A stretch of 64,000 bases of DNA from JBBQXH01 sp963710975 (GTDB lineage Bacteria > Actinomycetota > Thermoleophilia > Gaiellales > Gaiellaceae). The position numbers and the translations under genes are program-made. Where the stretch lies: NCBI GenBank assembly GCA_963710975.1, contig CAVQCG010000005.1, forward strand, positions 186,001-250,000, read 5' to 3'. Shown piece by piece: positions 1 to 8,315 of this stretch. Numbering within the stretch: the first letter of the stretch is position 1; each line of letters opens with the position of its first letter. Under the pieces are notes generated by a model, which was given only the letters and a program-made list of their open reading frames with translations, searched no databases and had not been told where the DNA came from.

Positions 1-1719
1 CCCCCACTTGAAGAACACGACCAGAAGGCCGTACGCGGCTCCGATCGACAGCAGGTTGAGGATGATCGCCTTGAGCGGCAGGAGCAGCGACCTGAATGCC
101 CGCAGGAGCAGGAAGTAGGTGAGCACGAGGACGATCAGCACGAGCCACGGAAACGTGCCGTACACGAGATCGAGGAAATCGACGCTCGACGGCGGCCCAC
201 CGCCTGCGTAGACGCTCACGCCGCCCGGAAGCTGCGCAGCCGGAACGATGTCCGAGCGGAATCGGCGGACGAAGTCCATTGCAGCTGGGGTGCCGTACTC
301 GCTTTCGCCGATCGCCTGAAGCCTGAGGTAGCGACCAGTCGGGTCGACGAACAGCGGCCCCTGGCCGGAGACGACCTTCACGGTCTCCGGGTCAGCCTTC
401 GTCCCGGCGATGAGTCGGCCGACGGAAGCGCGCACAGCCGGGTCCTGCGCTCCCCCTGGACGGCCGGTGTCGATCACGATCTCGGACGGAGCGGTGGCAC
501 CCTTTCCGGCGGCCTCACCGAGGATGTTCAGTGCCTGGGTCGACTCGAGATTCTGCGGGATCCCCTGGTTCGTTCCTGGACCGACCTCGAGCCAGAACGC
601 GGGGATCGCGAACGCAAGCAGAAGAGCCGTTGACCCGGTTGCGAACAGCACGGGCCGGCGCATGATCGCGTGGGCGAGCTTCATCCAGAAGCTGCCCTCG
701 GTGTCCGCACGCCGGTCGATGAGCTTTCTCGGCACGAGCCGGACCCGGTCGAGCCCGTCGGCCGTCATGTAGAGGAGGACGGGCAGCAGCGTCATGGCGC
801 AGATGACCGAGACGATGGGAATCGTCAGGCCGGCCACCCCGAAGCCCCGCATGAAGGGAAGCGGCATCGCGAGAAGCATCGCGAGCCCGATGGCAACGGC
901 CGTACCGCTGAAGACGACCGCTCGCCCGGCGGTCTGCATCGTCGTGACCAGCGCCTCGGCCTTGTCCTTTCCGGCAAGGCGTTCCTCGCGATAGCGGTAG
1001 ACCATCAGGAGGGAATAGTCGACCGAGATCCCGAGCCCGATCAGCGACACGAGCTGCGTCACATAGGTGGAGAGCTCCATCGAGTTGGCAAAGAGCCAGA
1101 CGACGCCGAGCGTGACCGGAATCGCCGAAAGTGCGAACGCGAACGGGATCACGAAGGCGAGCGTCCCGAACACGAAGATCAGGATGACGAGCGCGATGGG
1201 AATCGCGATCAGGAACTCACCGCGCTTCAGATCCTGATCCTGGATCGGCTCGAGATCGTGCTCGACCGCAGCCTGGCCGGTGACGTAGAGGGTTGCGCCC
1301 GGGACCGAGCCCAGCGCCTCTCGAACACGGCTCACGTAGCCCTTCGCATCCGCCGGCTCGAGGCTCGACACGATCGTCGCGCTCGCTACCTTCGGCGATG
1401 CCGGGAACGCCTCGACGAACGCCCCCGTGGGAACGACCTCCTGCGCGCGGCGCCCCGCCTCGTTCAGCGCAGGGATGATCGACTGGACGTTCCCTGACGT
1501 CGACACGGCAACGATGTCGAACGACCCCGTGGGCTTCTGCCCGAACTGCTCCTTGAGAATCGTCTCGGCCCTGGCCGTGTCAGTGCCCGGCAGGGTGAAC
1601 CGATTCGTCAGGAGATCGCCGAGGCCGCGCGAGACGACGAGCGATCCGAGAATCGCAACGAGCCACAGCGCGATGACAAGCCAACGCCAGCGGATCATCG
1701 CGCGCGTCAAGCTTTCCAT
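1..1719 (-). CDS. MMPL-family RND transporter (3' part outside window)
   Basis: Membrane transporter of the MMPL branch of the RND superfamily, whose known members export lipids or hydrophobic molecules using the proton gradient; the substrate cannot be read here. The frame starts at ATG 1719 and runs off the left edge after 573 codons. An N-terminal helix (about residues 9-25) is followed by an extracytoplasmic domain to about 165, then a helix bundle with GLGISVDYSLL near residue 228, whose Asp-Tyr pair is the MMPL proton-relay signature. A cytoplasmic stretch and a second helix bundle (PVLFATGSTALLL onward) follow; the last helices are missing. A 96-bp gap separates it from yraN, so it may be transcribed separately from the ribosomal cluster. 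Confidence 0.88.
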   Translation of the reverse strand, partial: MESLTRAMIRWRWLVIALWLVAILGSLVVSRGLGDLLTNRFTLPGTDTARAETILKEQFGQKPTGSFDIVAVSTSGNVQSIIPALNEAGRRAQEVVPTGAFVEAFPASPKVASATIVSSLEPADAKGYVSRVREALGSVPGATLYVTGQAAVEHDLEPIQDQDLKRGEFLIAIPIALVILIFVFGTLAFVIPFAFALSAIPVTLGVVWLFANSMELSTYVTQLVSLIGLGISVDYSLLMVYRYREERLAGKDKAEALVTTMQTAGRAVVFSGTAVAIGLAMLLAMPLPFMRGFGVAGLTIPIVSVICAMTLLPVLLYMTADGLDRVRLVPRKLIDRRADTEGSFWMKLAHAIMRRPVLFATGSTALLLAFAIPAFWLEVGPGTNQGIPQNLESTQALNILGEAAGKGATAPSEIVIDTGRPGGAQDPAVRASVGRLIAGTKADPETVKVVSGQGPLFVDPTGRYLRLQAIGESEYGTPAAMDFVRRFRSDIVPAAQLPGGVSVYAGGGPPSSVDFLDLVYGTFPWLVLIVLVLTYFLLLRAFRSLLLPLKAIILNLLSIGAAYGLLVVFFKWG

Positions 1720-1815
1720 TACTGTCCGTCCAGAATCAGTCGAGCCTTGATCCACGACCGTTGAAGCTAGCGACAGCCGCGCCGCAGCGCAACATACAAC
1801 CCGCACGAGGCGCGT

Positions 1816-2148
1816 CTACACGATCTGGAGCCGCTCGATGTGCCGGTCGCTCACGGCGGCCGCCTCGAGAACCACGTCGAGGCCGGCCAGCTCGGGGTGT
1901 CTCGCGAGGAAGCCCTCGACGGCGCGCCTGACCCGCCGTTCCTTCTCGGCGCCCACCGCCTCCCGCGCGCCGCCAAACTCCTCCGCGGCTCGGAACTTCA
2001 CCTCGCAGAAGACGAGTCTGCGCCCCCTCCGAGCAACGATGTCGAGCTCGTACCCGCTCGCCCACACGTTCGTCGCGAGGATCCGATAGCCGCGAAGGCG
2101 GTAGTGGCGACGCACGCGCCGCTCCGCGGCGGCTCCGCTCGGATTCAC
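1816..2148 (-). CDS. yraN: YraN/UPF0102 family nuclease-like protein
   Basis: A 110-residue protein of the UPF0102 (YraN) family, which has a restriction-endonuclease-like fold and no settled biological role. The core GYELDIVARRG followed by LVFCEVKFR matches the family's (D/E)-x(n)-ExK arrangement. The start ATG overlaps the rnhB stop by 4 bp, so the two are probably translationally coupled, and yraN next to rnhB is a common arrangement in bacteria. It is the distal gene of the trmD-lepB-rplS-rnhB cluster. Length is normal for the family (about 110-125). No export signal or membrane segment is present. Confidence 0.9.
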   Translation of the reverse strand: MNPSGAAAERRVRRHYRLRGYRILATNVWASGYELDIVARRGRRLVFCEVKFRAAEEFGGAREAVGAEKERRVRRAVEGFLARHPELAGLDVVLEAAAVSDRHIERLQIV

Positions 2149-2801
2149 GCTGCGACGAGTGGCCCGGCGCCCCGCTCGTAGCAGAGCGCCTGAAAGCTAC
2201 GCCGGTGGATCGGGCACGGTCCAAGGCGACGGACGACGTCCGCATGCGCCGGCGTGATGTAGCCGACATGGCGAGCAAACCCGAACTCGGGGTAGAGCGC
2301 ATCGATCCTGCGCATCGTGCGATCACGAACGACCTTGGCGACGATCGATGCCGCCGCGATCGCCGCGCTCTTCTCGTCGCCGTCGACGACGGCACGATGA
2401 GCAGGAGCCGCCGGGCCGAGCCGGAAGCCGTCGACGAGCCGGACATCCGCCTCACCGAGTGCGCCGAGCGCCGCGCTGAGCGCGCGGAGGTTCGACCGGT
2501 GCAGGCCGGCTCGATCGATCTCCCCCGGAGGAACCACCTGAACGGCGACCCGCGACGCCGCTGCCAGGATCGCTTCAAAGAGCCGCTCCCGCTCCCCGAC
2601 CTCGAGCTGCTTCGAGTCGTTCAGGAGCCCGAGCGGTGCAGTCCGGCGGCCGTGGAGCCGCCCGTAGTCGAAGAGGACGCCGGCCGCCACGAGGGGCCCG
2701 GCGAGACTTCCGCGTCCCGCCTCGTCGGCACCAGCCACCAGACGGACGCCAAGGCGCCTGTCGAATGCGATGAGCCTGCGGCCACTGCGTGTCGATGCCA
2801 C
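2145..2801 (-). CDS. rnhB: Ribonuclease HII
   Basis: Removes ribonucleotides and RNA primers from RNA/DNA hybrids; acts in the cytoplasm during replication and repair. The 218-residue frame shows the RNase HII signature GADEAGRGSLAGPL near residue 25, with the catalytic Asp-Glu pair, then NDSKQL and DGDEKSAAIAAASIVAKV, and the third catalytic Asp in IDALYPEFGFARHVGY-like context. Start is GTG 2801, giving VASTRSGRRLIAFDRRLG before the catalytic motif, the usual spacing. It lies 17 bp after rplS and overlaps yraN by 4 bp, so it belongs to the same leftward operon. Length is typical. Confidence 0.95.
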   Translation of the reverse strand: MASTRSGRRLIAFDRRLGVRLVAGADEAGRGSLAGPLVAAGVLFDYGRLHGRRTAPLGLLNDSKQLEVGERERLFEAILAAASRVAVQVVPPGEIDRAGLHRSNLRALSAALGALGEADVRLVDGFRLGPAAPAHRAVVDGDEKSAAIAAASIVAKVVRDRTMRRIDALYPEFGFARHVGYITPAHADVVRRLGPCPIHRRSFQALCYERGAGPLVAA

Positions 2802-2818
2802 GCAGCCGAGGATAACGC

Positions 2819-3166
2819 CTAGCTCAGCTGCTTCTCGCGGACGCGCGCCTTCTTCCCCACTTTCCCGCGTAGGTAGTAGAGCTTGGCGCGATTCACGTCA
2901 CCGATCGCCTTGACCTCGATGGTGTCGATCTTTGGCGAATGGAGCGGGAAGGTTCGCTCGACACCGATGCCGAACGACTGCTTGCGTACGGTGAACGTCT
3001 CGCGGGCGCCCGCTCCCTGGCGCTTGATCACGATGCCTTCGAACACCTGGATGCGGCGACGCTGACCCTCGATCACCTGGAAGTGCACGCGAACCGTGTC
3101 CCCCGCCTTGAACCGGGGAACCTCACGCAGCTGCCGCCGCTCGATCTGCTCGATCACGTTGCTCAT
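2819..3166 (-). CDS. rplS: 50S ribosomal protein L19
   Basis: Large-subunit protein at the 30S/50S interface. The 115 residues begin MSNVIEQIERRQL and contain the family core FKAGDTVRVHFQVIEG, VFEGIVIKRQG and the conserved end YYLRGKVGKKARVREK. In most genomes rplS directly follows trmD; here lepB lies between them, so the order is trmD-lepB-rplS-rnhB. About 30 bp precede the start; this leader can form a small GCGC-UUCG-GCGC hairpin just before the ATG, and no good Shine-Dalgarno is visible. Identification is secure from sequence and context. Confidence 0.97.
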   Translation of the reverse strand: MSNVIEQIERRQLREVPRFKAGDTVRVHFQVIEGQRRRIQVFEGIVIKRQGAGARETFTVRKQSFGIGVERTFPLHSPKIDTIEVKAIGDVNRAKLYYLRGKVGKKARVREKQLS

Positions 3167-3196
3167 GGAGGATGCGCCGAAGCGCGACTCGGAATG

Positions 3197-3730
3197 CTAG
3201 CGAAAGCTGATCCGGCTCGGCGGCCAGTAGGTCATGAAGACCGGTCCGATCATCGCGTCGCGGGTGATGGGCCCCCAGCGCCGGCTGTCGCACGAGAGCT
3301 GGCGGTTGTCACCCATCATGAAGTACTCGCCGGGGCCGAGCACAGTGGGCCCGAAATCCGGCCCTCCGCGCCGAGCAGGTTCCAGGTAGGGCTCGGGAAG
3401 CTCCTTGCCGTTGACGTAGACGACACCGTTTCGCTGCGAAAGTCGCTCGCCCGGCATGCCGATGATCCGCTTCACGTAGGTGCCGCCCGACCCGCAGTAC
3501 TGTGCGACGTCGGCCGGGGGATCGAAGACGACGATGTCCCCTCGCTCCGGATCACGGAAGTGGTAGATGAACCGGTTCGCGATCACACGATCGTTGAAAC
3601 GTCCCTCGCAGCCCGTCCCGGGTCTGGCGCAGTGGAACGTCGGCTCCATCGAGGACGACGGAATCTTGTACGGGTTGACGACGAATGCCTTGATCAGCAA
3701 CACGGCGGCAACCGCGATCGCGATCGTCAA
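3197..3730 (-). CDS. lepB: Signal peptidase I
   Basis: Type I leader peptidase that removes signal peptides from exported proteins at the outer face of the membrane. A single N-terminal anchor (about residues 2-18) precedes IPSSSMEPTF, whose Ser just before Met is the nucleophile; the general-base Lys is in GTYVKRIIGMPGE, and the terminal box YFMMGDNRQLSCDSRRWG is intact. The start is uncertain. TTG 3730 leaves a very short cytoplasmic tail, but the frame stays open upstream through the trmD stop (about 20 more residues, ending PSPWRTIVDWG), without ATG or GTG after that stop. A CTG near 3799 or 3835 is possible. Confidence 0.92.
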   Translation of the reverse strand: MTIAIAVAAVLLIKAFVVNPYKIPSSSMEPTFHCARPGTGCEGRFNDRVIANRFIYHFRDPERGDIVVFDPPADVAQYCGSGGTYVKRIIGMPGERLSQRNGVVYVNGKELPEPYLEPARRGGPDFGPTVLGPGEYFMMGDNRQLSCDSRRWGPITRDAMIGPVFMTYWPPSRISFR

Positions 3731-3795
3731 TCCCCAGTCGACGATCGTGCGCCACGGACTGGGAAGCCCAGCCGTCAGCCGGTCGATAGGGCCCT

Positions 3796-4455
3796 TCAGC
3801 TGAGGCTCCGCTCTCTGCTCTTGCTGCGCCGCCAGGCCTCGATCCGGGCATGGTCGCCGGACAGGAGGACGTCAGGAACCTGCCAGCCGCGGTACTCCGC
3901 GGGCCGTGTGTAGTGAGGGTATTCGGCTCCGCGGTCGAGCTCGGCGGAGAAACTCTCCTCGACGACGCTCTCCGTGCTTCCCAATGCTCCGGGAAGTCGG
4001 CGTACCAGTGCGTCGAGGAGCACCATCGCCGGGAGCTCGCCGCCTGACAGGACATACGGGCCGATCGAGACAGAGTCCGTCGCGAGATGCTCGACGACGC
4101 GCTCGTCGAATCCTTCGAACCGAGCGGAGAGGAGCGCGAGGTCGTCCTCTGCGGCAAGCTCCTCCACCAGCGCCTGGTCGAGCGGGCGGCCCTGAGGCGA
4201 GAACGCGATGATCCTCCGGCCCGGGCGGCCGCCGTACACGGCCTGAAGCGCCGCATCGACGACGTCGACCCGGATGACCATGCCGGCGCCGCCTCCGTAC
4301 GGCTCGTCGTCGATCTGCCCCGCGCGCAGGGGTGTGAACTCGCGGTAGTTGAAGAGGCGAAGGTCGAGCTCGGTGCCGAGAACAGCCGCGACCGGACGCT
4401 GCTCGGTCATCCAGGCGAAGGCGTTCGGGAGAAGCGTGAAGACGTCGATCTGCAT
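3796..4455 (-). CDS. trmD: tRNA (guanine-N1)-methyltransferase
   Basis: Methylates G37 next to the anticodon of several tRNAs with S-adenosylmethionine, preventing frameshifting. ATG 4455 gives MQIDVFTLLP, the usual TrmD start; a GTG at 4470 in the same frame, 6 bp from the rimM stop, is an alternative adding five residues. The SPOUT trefoil-knot motifs are present: SGGELPAMVLLDALVRRLPG and the C-terminal VPDVLLSGDHARIEAWR. DEPYGGGAGMV is the conserved N-terminal loop. It sits between rimM and lepB in the leftward operon. Length (219 residues from ATG) is slightly short of the 230-250 usual for the family. Confidence 0.95.
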   Translation of the reverse strand: MQIDVFTLLPNAFAWMTEQRPVAAVLGTELDLRLFNYREFTPLRAGQIDDEPYGGGAGMVIRVDVVDAALQAVYGGRPGRRIIAFSPQGRPLDQALVEELAAEDDLALLSARFEGFDERVVEHLATDSVSIGPYVLSGGELPAMVLLDALVRRLPGALGSTESVVEESFSAELDRGAEYPHYTRPAEYRGWQVPDVLLSGDHARIEAWRRSKSRERSLS

Positions 4456-4475
4456 CCGGCGGCCCCGCACTCTAC

Positions 4476-4940
4476 CTACGGGATCTCCACGAACCCGGCG
4501 GCGATGACGATTCGCCCGGCGGCAACGTCGACGGTTCGGACGCAGTCCTCGACCAGGGGCAGAGCCGTGCCCGTGTCGAGCTGGAGCACGTCGTTCGCGA
4601 CACCCGGCGCGACGTCAGCCACGCGACCCAGAGCCTGGCCGAGCTCGTCCTCGACCGCGAGCCCGACGAGCTCGAACGCGTAGTACTCGCCGTCCGGAAG
4701 CGCCGGAAGCTCAGCCGCGGGCACCTCGATCGCGTCGCCGCGCTCCACCTGCCGGTCGAGGCGGATCACCGGACGTCCGCCCGAGCGCTTGAACGCGACG
4801 ACGGTGGCCGGCTCGCTTCCGACATAGACGCGCGCGCCGACCACGAACCTGTCAGGCTCGGCGCTCGCCGCTTCGACCAGGAACGAGCCGTCGAGCCCGT
4901 GTGGCCGACCGACGCGGCCGACCGAAACCCATCGCGTCAT
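4476..4940 (-). CDS. rimM: Ribosome maturation factor RimM
   Basis: Helps assemble the 30S head and binds S19. The 154 residues start with VGRVGRPHGLDGSFLV, the RimM N-terminal signature, and carry the PRC-barrel C-terminal domain (EYYAFELVGLAVEDELG to about residue 150). The start ATG overlaps the khpA stop by 4 bp, and trmD follows, which is the classical rpsP-khpA-rimM-trmD order. The protein is a little shorter than the E. coli one (about 180) but within the actinobacterial range. Confidence 0.94.
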   Translation of the reverse strand: MTRWVSVGRVGRPHGLDGSFLVEAASAEPDRFVVGARVYVGSEPATVVAFKRSGGRPVIRLDRQVERGDAIEVPAAELPALPDGEYYAFELVGLAVEDELGQALGRVADVAPGVANDVLQLDTGTALPLVEDCVRTVDVAAGRIVIAAGFVEIP

Positions 4941-5167
4941 TCCACGATCTCGAGCAGCGTGCGCTCACCACGCTTCGTCCCGCTTGCGCGCACGAGCGTG
5001 CGCAGCGCACGGGCGATCCGGCCCTGCTTGCCGATGACCTTGCCGAGATCGTCGCTCGCCACGTGAAGGCGCAGGACGATCGCGTCGCCACGATCGACCC
5101 GCTCTACCCGCACGTCGTCCGGGCTGTCCACAAGGCAGCGTGCGAGGTAGGTGACGAGCTCCTCCAC
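4937..5167 (-). CDS. khpA: KH-domain RNA-binding protein KhpA
   Basis: Small RNA-binding protein of 76 residues made of one KH domain. The GxxG loop appears as VIGKQGRIARALRTLV near residue 43, and the N-terminus LARCLVDSPDDVRVER matches the YlqC/KhpA family. Known KhpA proteins act with KhpB on RNA and cell-wall growth in Gram-positives; that role here is inference. It lies 7 bp after rpsP and overlaps rimM by 4 bp, its standard position. Confidence 0.92.
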   Translation of the reverse strand: MEELVTYLARCLVDSPDDVRVERVDRGDAIVLRLHVASDDLGKVIGKQGRIARALRTLVRASGTKRGERTLLEIVE

Positions 5168-5174
5168 AGACGAT

Positions 5175-5414
5175 CTAGATGCCCTGCGTCTTCATGAGGC
5201 GCTTCACGGGATCCGTCGGTTGGGCGCCCTTCGAGACCCAGTCCCGGATCTTCTCCTCGTCGAGCACGATCGTCGAGGGATCGGTCTGCGGGTTGTAGCG
5301 CCCGACGATCTCGATGAACCGCCCATCGCGCGGCGATCGCGAATCCGCGACGACGACCCGGTAGATCGGGTTCTTCTTCGAGCCCACGCGGGCAAGTCTG
5401 ATCTTGGCTGCCAT
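5175..5414 (-). CDS. rpsP: 30S ribosomal protein S16
   Basis: Small-subunit body protein. The 79 residues start MAAKIRLARVGSKKNPIYRVVVADSR in pattern (KIRL...YRIVVADSR), followed by RDGRFIEIVGRYNPQTDP. The frame ends at DPVKRLMKTQGI, which is short but ordinary for the family. It is 21 bp downstream of ffh and leads into khpA-rimM-trmD. Confidence 0.97.
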   Translation of the reverse strand: MAAKIRLARVGSKKNPIYRVVVADSRSPRDGRFIEIVGRYNPQTDPSTIVLDEEKIRDWVSKGAQPTDPVKRLMKTQGI

Positions 5415-5435
5415 TGGTCTCCTATCGTTTCGTCT

Positions 5436-6776
5436 CTATCGCTTCCTCTGACCCTGCGCGACAAGCGACTGCAAATTCGGCTGCTTGCCGCGCCCGACCT
5501 GCTTCATCATCTTCTCCATCTGCTTCCGGCCGTTCAGCAGCTGATTGACCTGCTGAACCGATGTCCCGCTCCCCCGGGCGATCCGGGCACGACGCGGGCC
5601 CTTGATGATCTCGGGATGCGCGCGCTCCTGCGCGGTCATCGAGAGCACGATCGCGCGTACCCATTCGAGCTGCTTGTCGTCCAGGTCGACTCCCTGGAGC
5701 TGCTTCCCGAGACCGGGGATCATCCCCATGACGCTCCGCAACGGCCCCATCTTGCGCATCATGTCGTAGGACTTCAGGAAGTCGTCGAAGGTGAACTTGC
5801 CCGCGCGGAGCCGTGCCTCGAGCTCCTCCTGCTCGTCCTCCTCGGCGGCATCCTCGGCCTTCTCGATCAGCGTCAACATGTCGCCCATCCCGAGGATCCG
5901 CGACGCCATCCGGTCGGGATGGAAGGGCTCGAGCTGGTCGAGCTTCTCGCCGACCGACGCAAACTTGATCGGCTGCCCGGTGACCGCCTTGACCGAGAGC
6001 GCCGCGCCGCCGCGCGCGTCGCCGTCCAGCTTCGTGAGGATGACCCCGTCGAACGCAACGCGCTCCTGGAACGACTCGGCGACGTTCACGGCGTCCTGCC
6101 CGGTCATCGAGTCGAGGACGAGGAGGACGTTCGTCGGCTTCGTCTCCTTGCGGATCGCGACGAGCTCGTCCATCAGGTCCTCGTCGACGTGGAGTCGACC
6201 CGCCGTGTCGACGATGAGGACATCTCGCCCTTGCGCTCGGGCCTGCTCGAGCGCCCAGCGCGCGACGGCGACCGGATCCTTGGTGTCGTCGCGGCGATAC
6301 ACGGGTACCTGGATCTGCTTTCCGAGCTGCTCGAGCTGATCCATCGCAGCGGGACGCTGAAGATCGCATGCAGCAATCGCCGGGGTCTTCCCGTCCTTCT
6401 TGCGGAGATGCAAGGCCAGCTTCGCGGACGCCGTCGTCTTCCCCGAGCCCTGGAGCCCCGCGAGCAGGATCACGGTTGGAGGCCGTCCGGAGAACGCGAG
6501 CTTCGAGCTTCCCTGGCCCATCAAGGCGGTGAGCTCCTCGTCGACGACCTTCACGACCTGCTGGCCCGGTGTCAGGCTCTTCATCACGTCTGCGCCGAGG
6601 CACCGCTCCCTGACCGTGGCGACGAACTCCTTGACGACCTTGAAGTTGACGTCGGCCTCGAGCAGCGCGAGGCGGATCTCACGCATCGCCTTCGTGATGT
6701 CCTCCTCGGACAGGCGTCCGCGCCCGCGCAGATCGCCCAGGACGCCCTGCAGCTTCTCGGAGAGCGAATCGAACAT
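5436..6776 (-). CDS. ffh: Signal recognition particle protein Ffh
   Basis: SRP54 GTPase that binds signal sequences and 4.5S RNA and docks with FtsY to deliver nascent membrane proteins. ATG 6776 gives MFDSLSEKLQGVLGDLRGRG, the standard Ffh start; the frame is open further upstream but that part is arginine-rich and non-coding in look. The N domain is followed by the P-loop GLQGSGKTTASAKLA (near residue 105), DTAGRLHVDEDL, and TKLDGDARGG, then the methionine-rich M domain (MMRKMGPLRSVMGMIPGLG) and the RNA-binding RGSGTSVQQVNQLL. Length of 446 residues is typical. No 4.5S RNA gene was recognised in the window. Confidence 0.97.
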   Translation of the reverse strand: MFDSLSEKLQGVLGDLRGRGRLSEEDITKAMREIRLALLEADVNFKVVKEFVATVRERCLGADVMKSLTPGQQVVKVVDEELTALMGQGSSKLAFSGRPPTVILLAGLQGSGKTTASAKLALHLRKKDGKTPAIAACDLQRPAAMDQLEQLGKQIQVPVYRRDDTKDPVAVARWALEQARAQGRDVLIVDTAGRLHVDEDLMDELVAIRKETKPTNVLLVLDSMTGQDAVNVAESFQERVAFDGVILTKLDGDARGGAALSVKAVTGQPIKFASVGEKLDQLEPFHPDRMASRILGMGDMLTLIEKAEDAAEEDEQEELEARLRAGKFTFDDFLKSYDMMRKMGPLRSVMGMIPGLGKQLQGVDLDDKQLEWVRAIVLSMTAQERAHPEIIKGPRRARIARGSGTSVQQVNQLLNGRKQMEKMMKQVGRGKQPNLQSLVAQGQRKR

Positions 6777-6834
6777 CCGTGGGATTGTACGGGCGAGGCG
6801 CGCGCCACCCGTCACTTGCCGTCGCCTTCGGCGG

Positions 6835-7232
6835 CTACGCCTCGATCGCCTCCTCGTCGGGCACGCCCACCGAGAAGTGCGCGTGAACGAGCCGCCAGTC
6901 ACCGCCCTCGTTGCGAAGGACGGCGGTCATCCGGCTCCGCACGTGCCCGCTACCGCCGGGAAGCGCCCACGTCGGCTGGTCGATCGCCCACCCGACCGTC
7001 CCTTCCTCCGAGGCCTGCAGCGCACCGGGCTCGAGCACGAGCCCCGGAAGCATCTCGAGCAGCTGCCCGAACGCCGTCACCCACTCATCCCGCCCGACGG
7101 TCATCTCGCCTGGACCCGTGCCGATCACGACCGCCGGATCGCTCGAGGTGACGAGCCGGTCGAATCCCTCGACATCAGCGCGCACGCGGAGTAGCGCAAC
7201 ACGGCCTCCTTTGCCCCCCTCGACTCACGCAC
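6835..7232 (-). CDS. SnoaL/NTF2-like protein, frame interrupted
   Basis: Small cone-shaped NTF2-fold protein of the SnoaL/DUF4440 type; members are varied and the ligand or reaction is unknown. The visible frame from GTG 7185 encodes RADVEGFDRLVTSSDPAVVIG, the DEWVTAFGQLLE helix, and GDWRLVHAHFSVGVPDE, the usual final strand. A better start lies upstream at GTG 7232, 7 nt after GGAGAGGAG, reading RESRGAKEAVLRYSA, but it is in another frame; joining the two needs one missing base (or two extra) near 7181-7192. The gene is wedged between ftsY and ffh. Without the correction the protein is 116 residues; with it about 132. Confidence 0.7.
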
Positions 7233-7321
7233 CGCATCTCCTCTCCGCGTGTTCGCCGGCCATGGCCGGACAGCGCAGGGTACGGCCTCGCGAGGTTGCT
7301 CGCTCGACGATTGAGCTGCGG

Positions 7322-8315
7322 CTACTCCTCGTCCTCGCCCCCGGCTACATCGCGGTCGGAAACGAGCGCCTTGCGCGAACTCCTCCGCGTCGAAGGGTTG
7401 GAGGTCGTCGATCCCCTCGCCGACGCCGACGAGCTTCACCGGCAGGCGGAGCTCGTGCCCGATCGCGATCACGATTCCGCCCTTCGCCGTCCCGTCGAGC
7501 TTCGTGAGCGCCACCCCTGTCACGTCAACTGCCTCGTGAAACAGCTTCGCCTGACGCAGGCCGTTCTGGCCCGTCGTCGCGTCGACGACGAGCAGCGTCT
7601 CGTGCGGGGCTTCATCGAGCTTCGAGGCGATGACTCGCCGAATCTTCGCGAGCTCCTCCATCAGGTTCGACTGCGTGTGGAGGCGACCGGCGGTGTCCAC
7701 GATCACGACGTCTCTGCCGCGCGCCTGTGCCGCTGCGATCGAGTCGAACGCGACGGCAGCCGGGTCACCGCCGCGCGTCGAGCCGACGAAATCGACGCCC
7801 GCACGCTCAGCCCAGATCTCGAGCTGCTCGTCCGCTGCCGCGCGATACGTGTCTGCAGCGCCGACCAGGACGGATCGGCCGGATTCGCGCAGCTTGCTTG
7901 CGAGCTTCCCGATCGTCGTCGTCTTCCCCGCGCCGTTGACGCCGACGACGAGGATCACCGACGGGGTCCCGTCGAGGTGCAGCTTTGGCTCCTCCTCCGG
8001 CGCCGCCAGCTCGCCGATCACCTCCTGAAGCCCGACCATGACCTCCTCGTTCGTCTTCGGCCTGCGCTTCTCGAGCCGCTCGACGATCTCCTGCGTCGTC
8101 TCGACCCCCACGTCGGCCGAGATGAGCACCTCCTCGAGCTGCTCCCAGGTGTCGAGGTCGGTCGGGTCGTAGCGCCAGCCGGTCAGCCCGCGCGTGAACG
8201 CCTGGCGGCTCTTCGTGAGGCCGGACCGCAGTCGCCTGAAGCGCCGCTTCCTCTCGGGTTCGCCGTCGTCCGCCGGCTCCTCGTCGCCGAGGAGCTCGGC
8301 CCAGGTGCGCGTCAC
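7322..8315 (-). CDS. ftsY: SRP receptor FtsY (apparent frameshift near 3' end)
   Basis: GTPase docking protein for SRP at the membrane. Starts at GTG 8315, overlapping the smc stop by 4 bp. N domain DLDTWEQLEEVLISADVG, P-loop GVNGAGKTTTIGKLA, DTYRAAADEQL, DTAGRLHTQSNLMEEL and TKLDGTAKGG are intact. The acidic N-terminal A domain is short. At 7369-7373 the frame GCGCAAGGCG appears to hold one extra A: removing it gives EEFAQALVSDRDVAGGEDEE and a TAG at 7322, a normal FtsY end (330 residues). As printed, the frame instead runs on as arginine-rich sequence to 7125, over the neighbouring SnoaL-like gene. Confidence 0.9.

Noticed and set aside
5151..7151. A 666-codon open frame on the plus strand opposite rpsP and ffh
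   Set aside because: It is the antisense of well-supported genes; high GC removes stop codons. Composition is Arg/Leu/Asp-rich with no domain.
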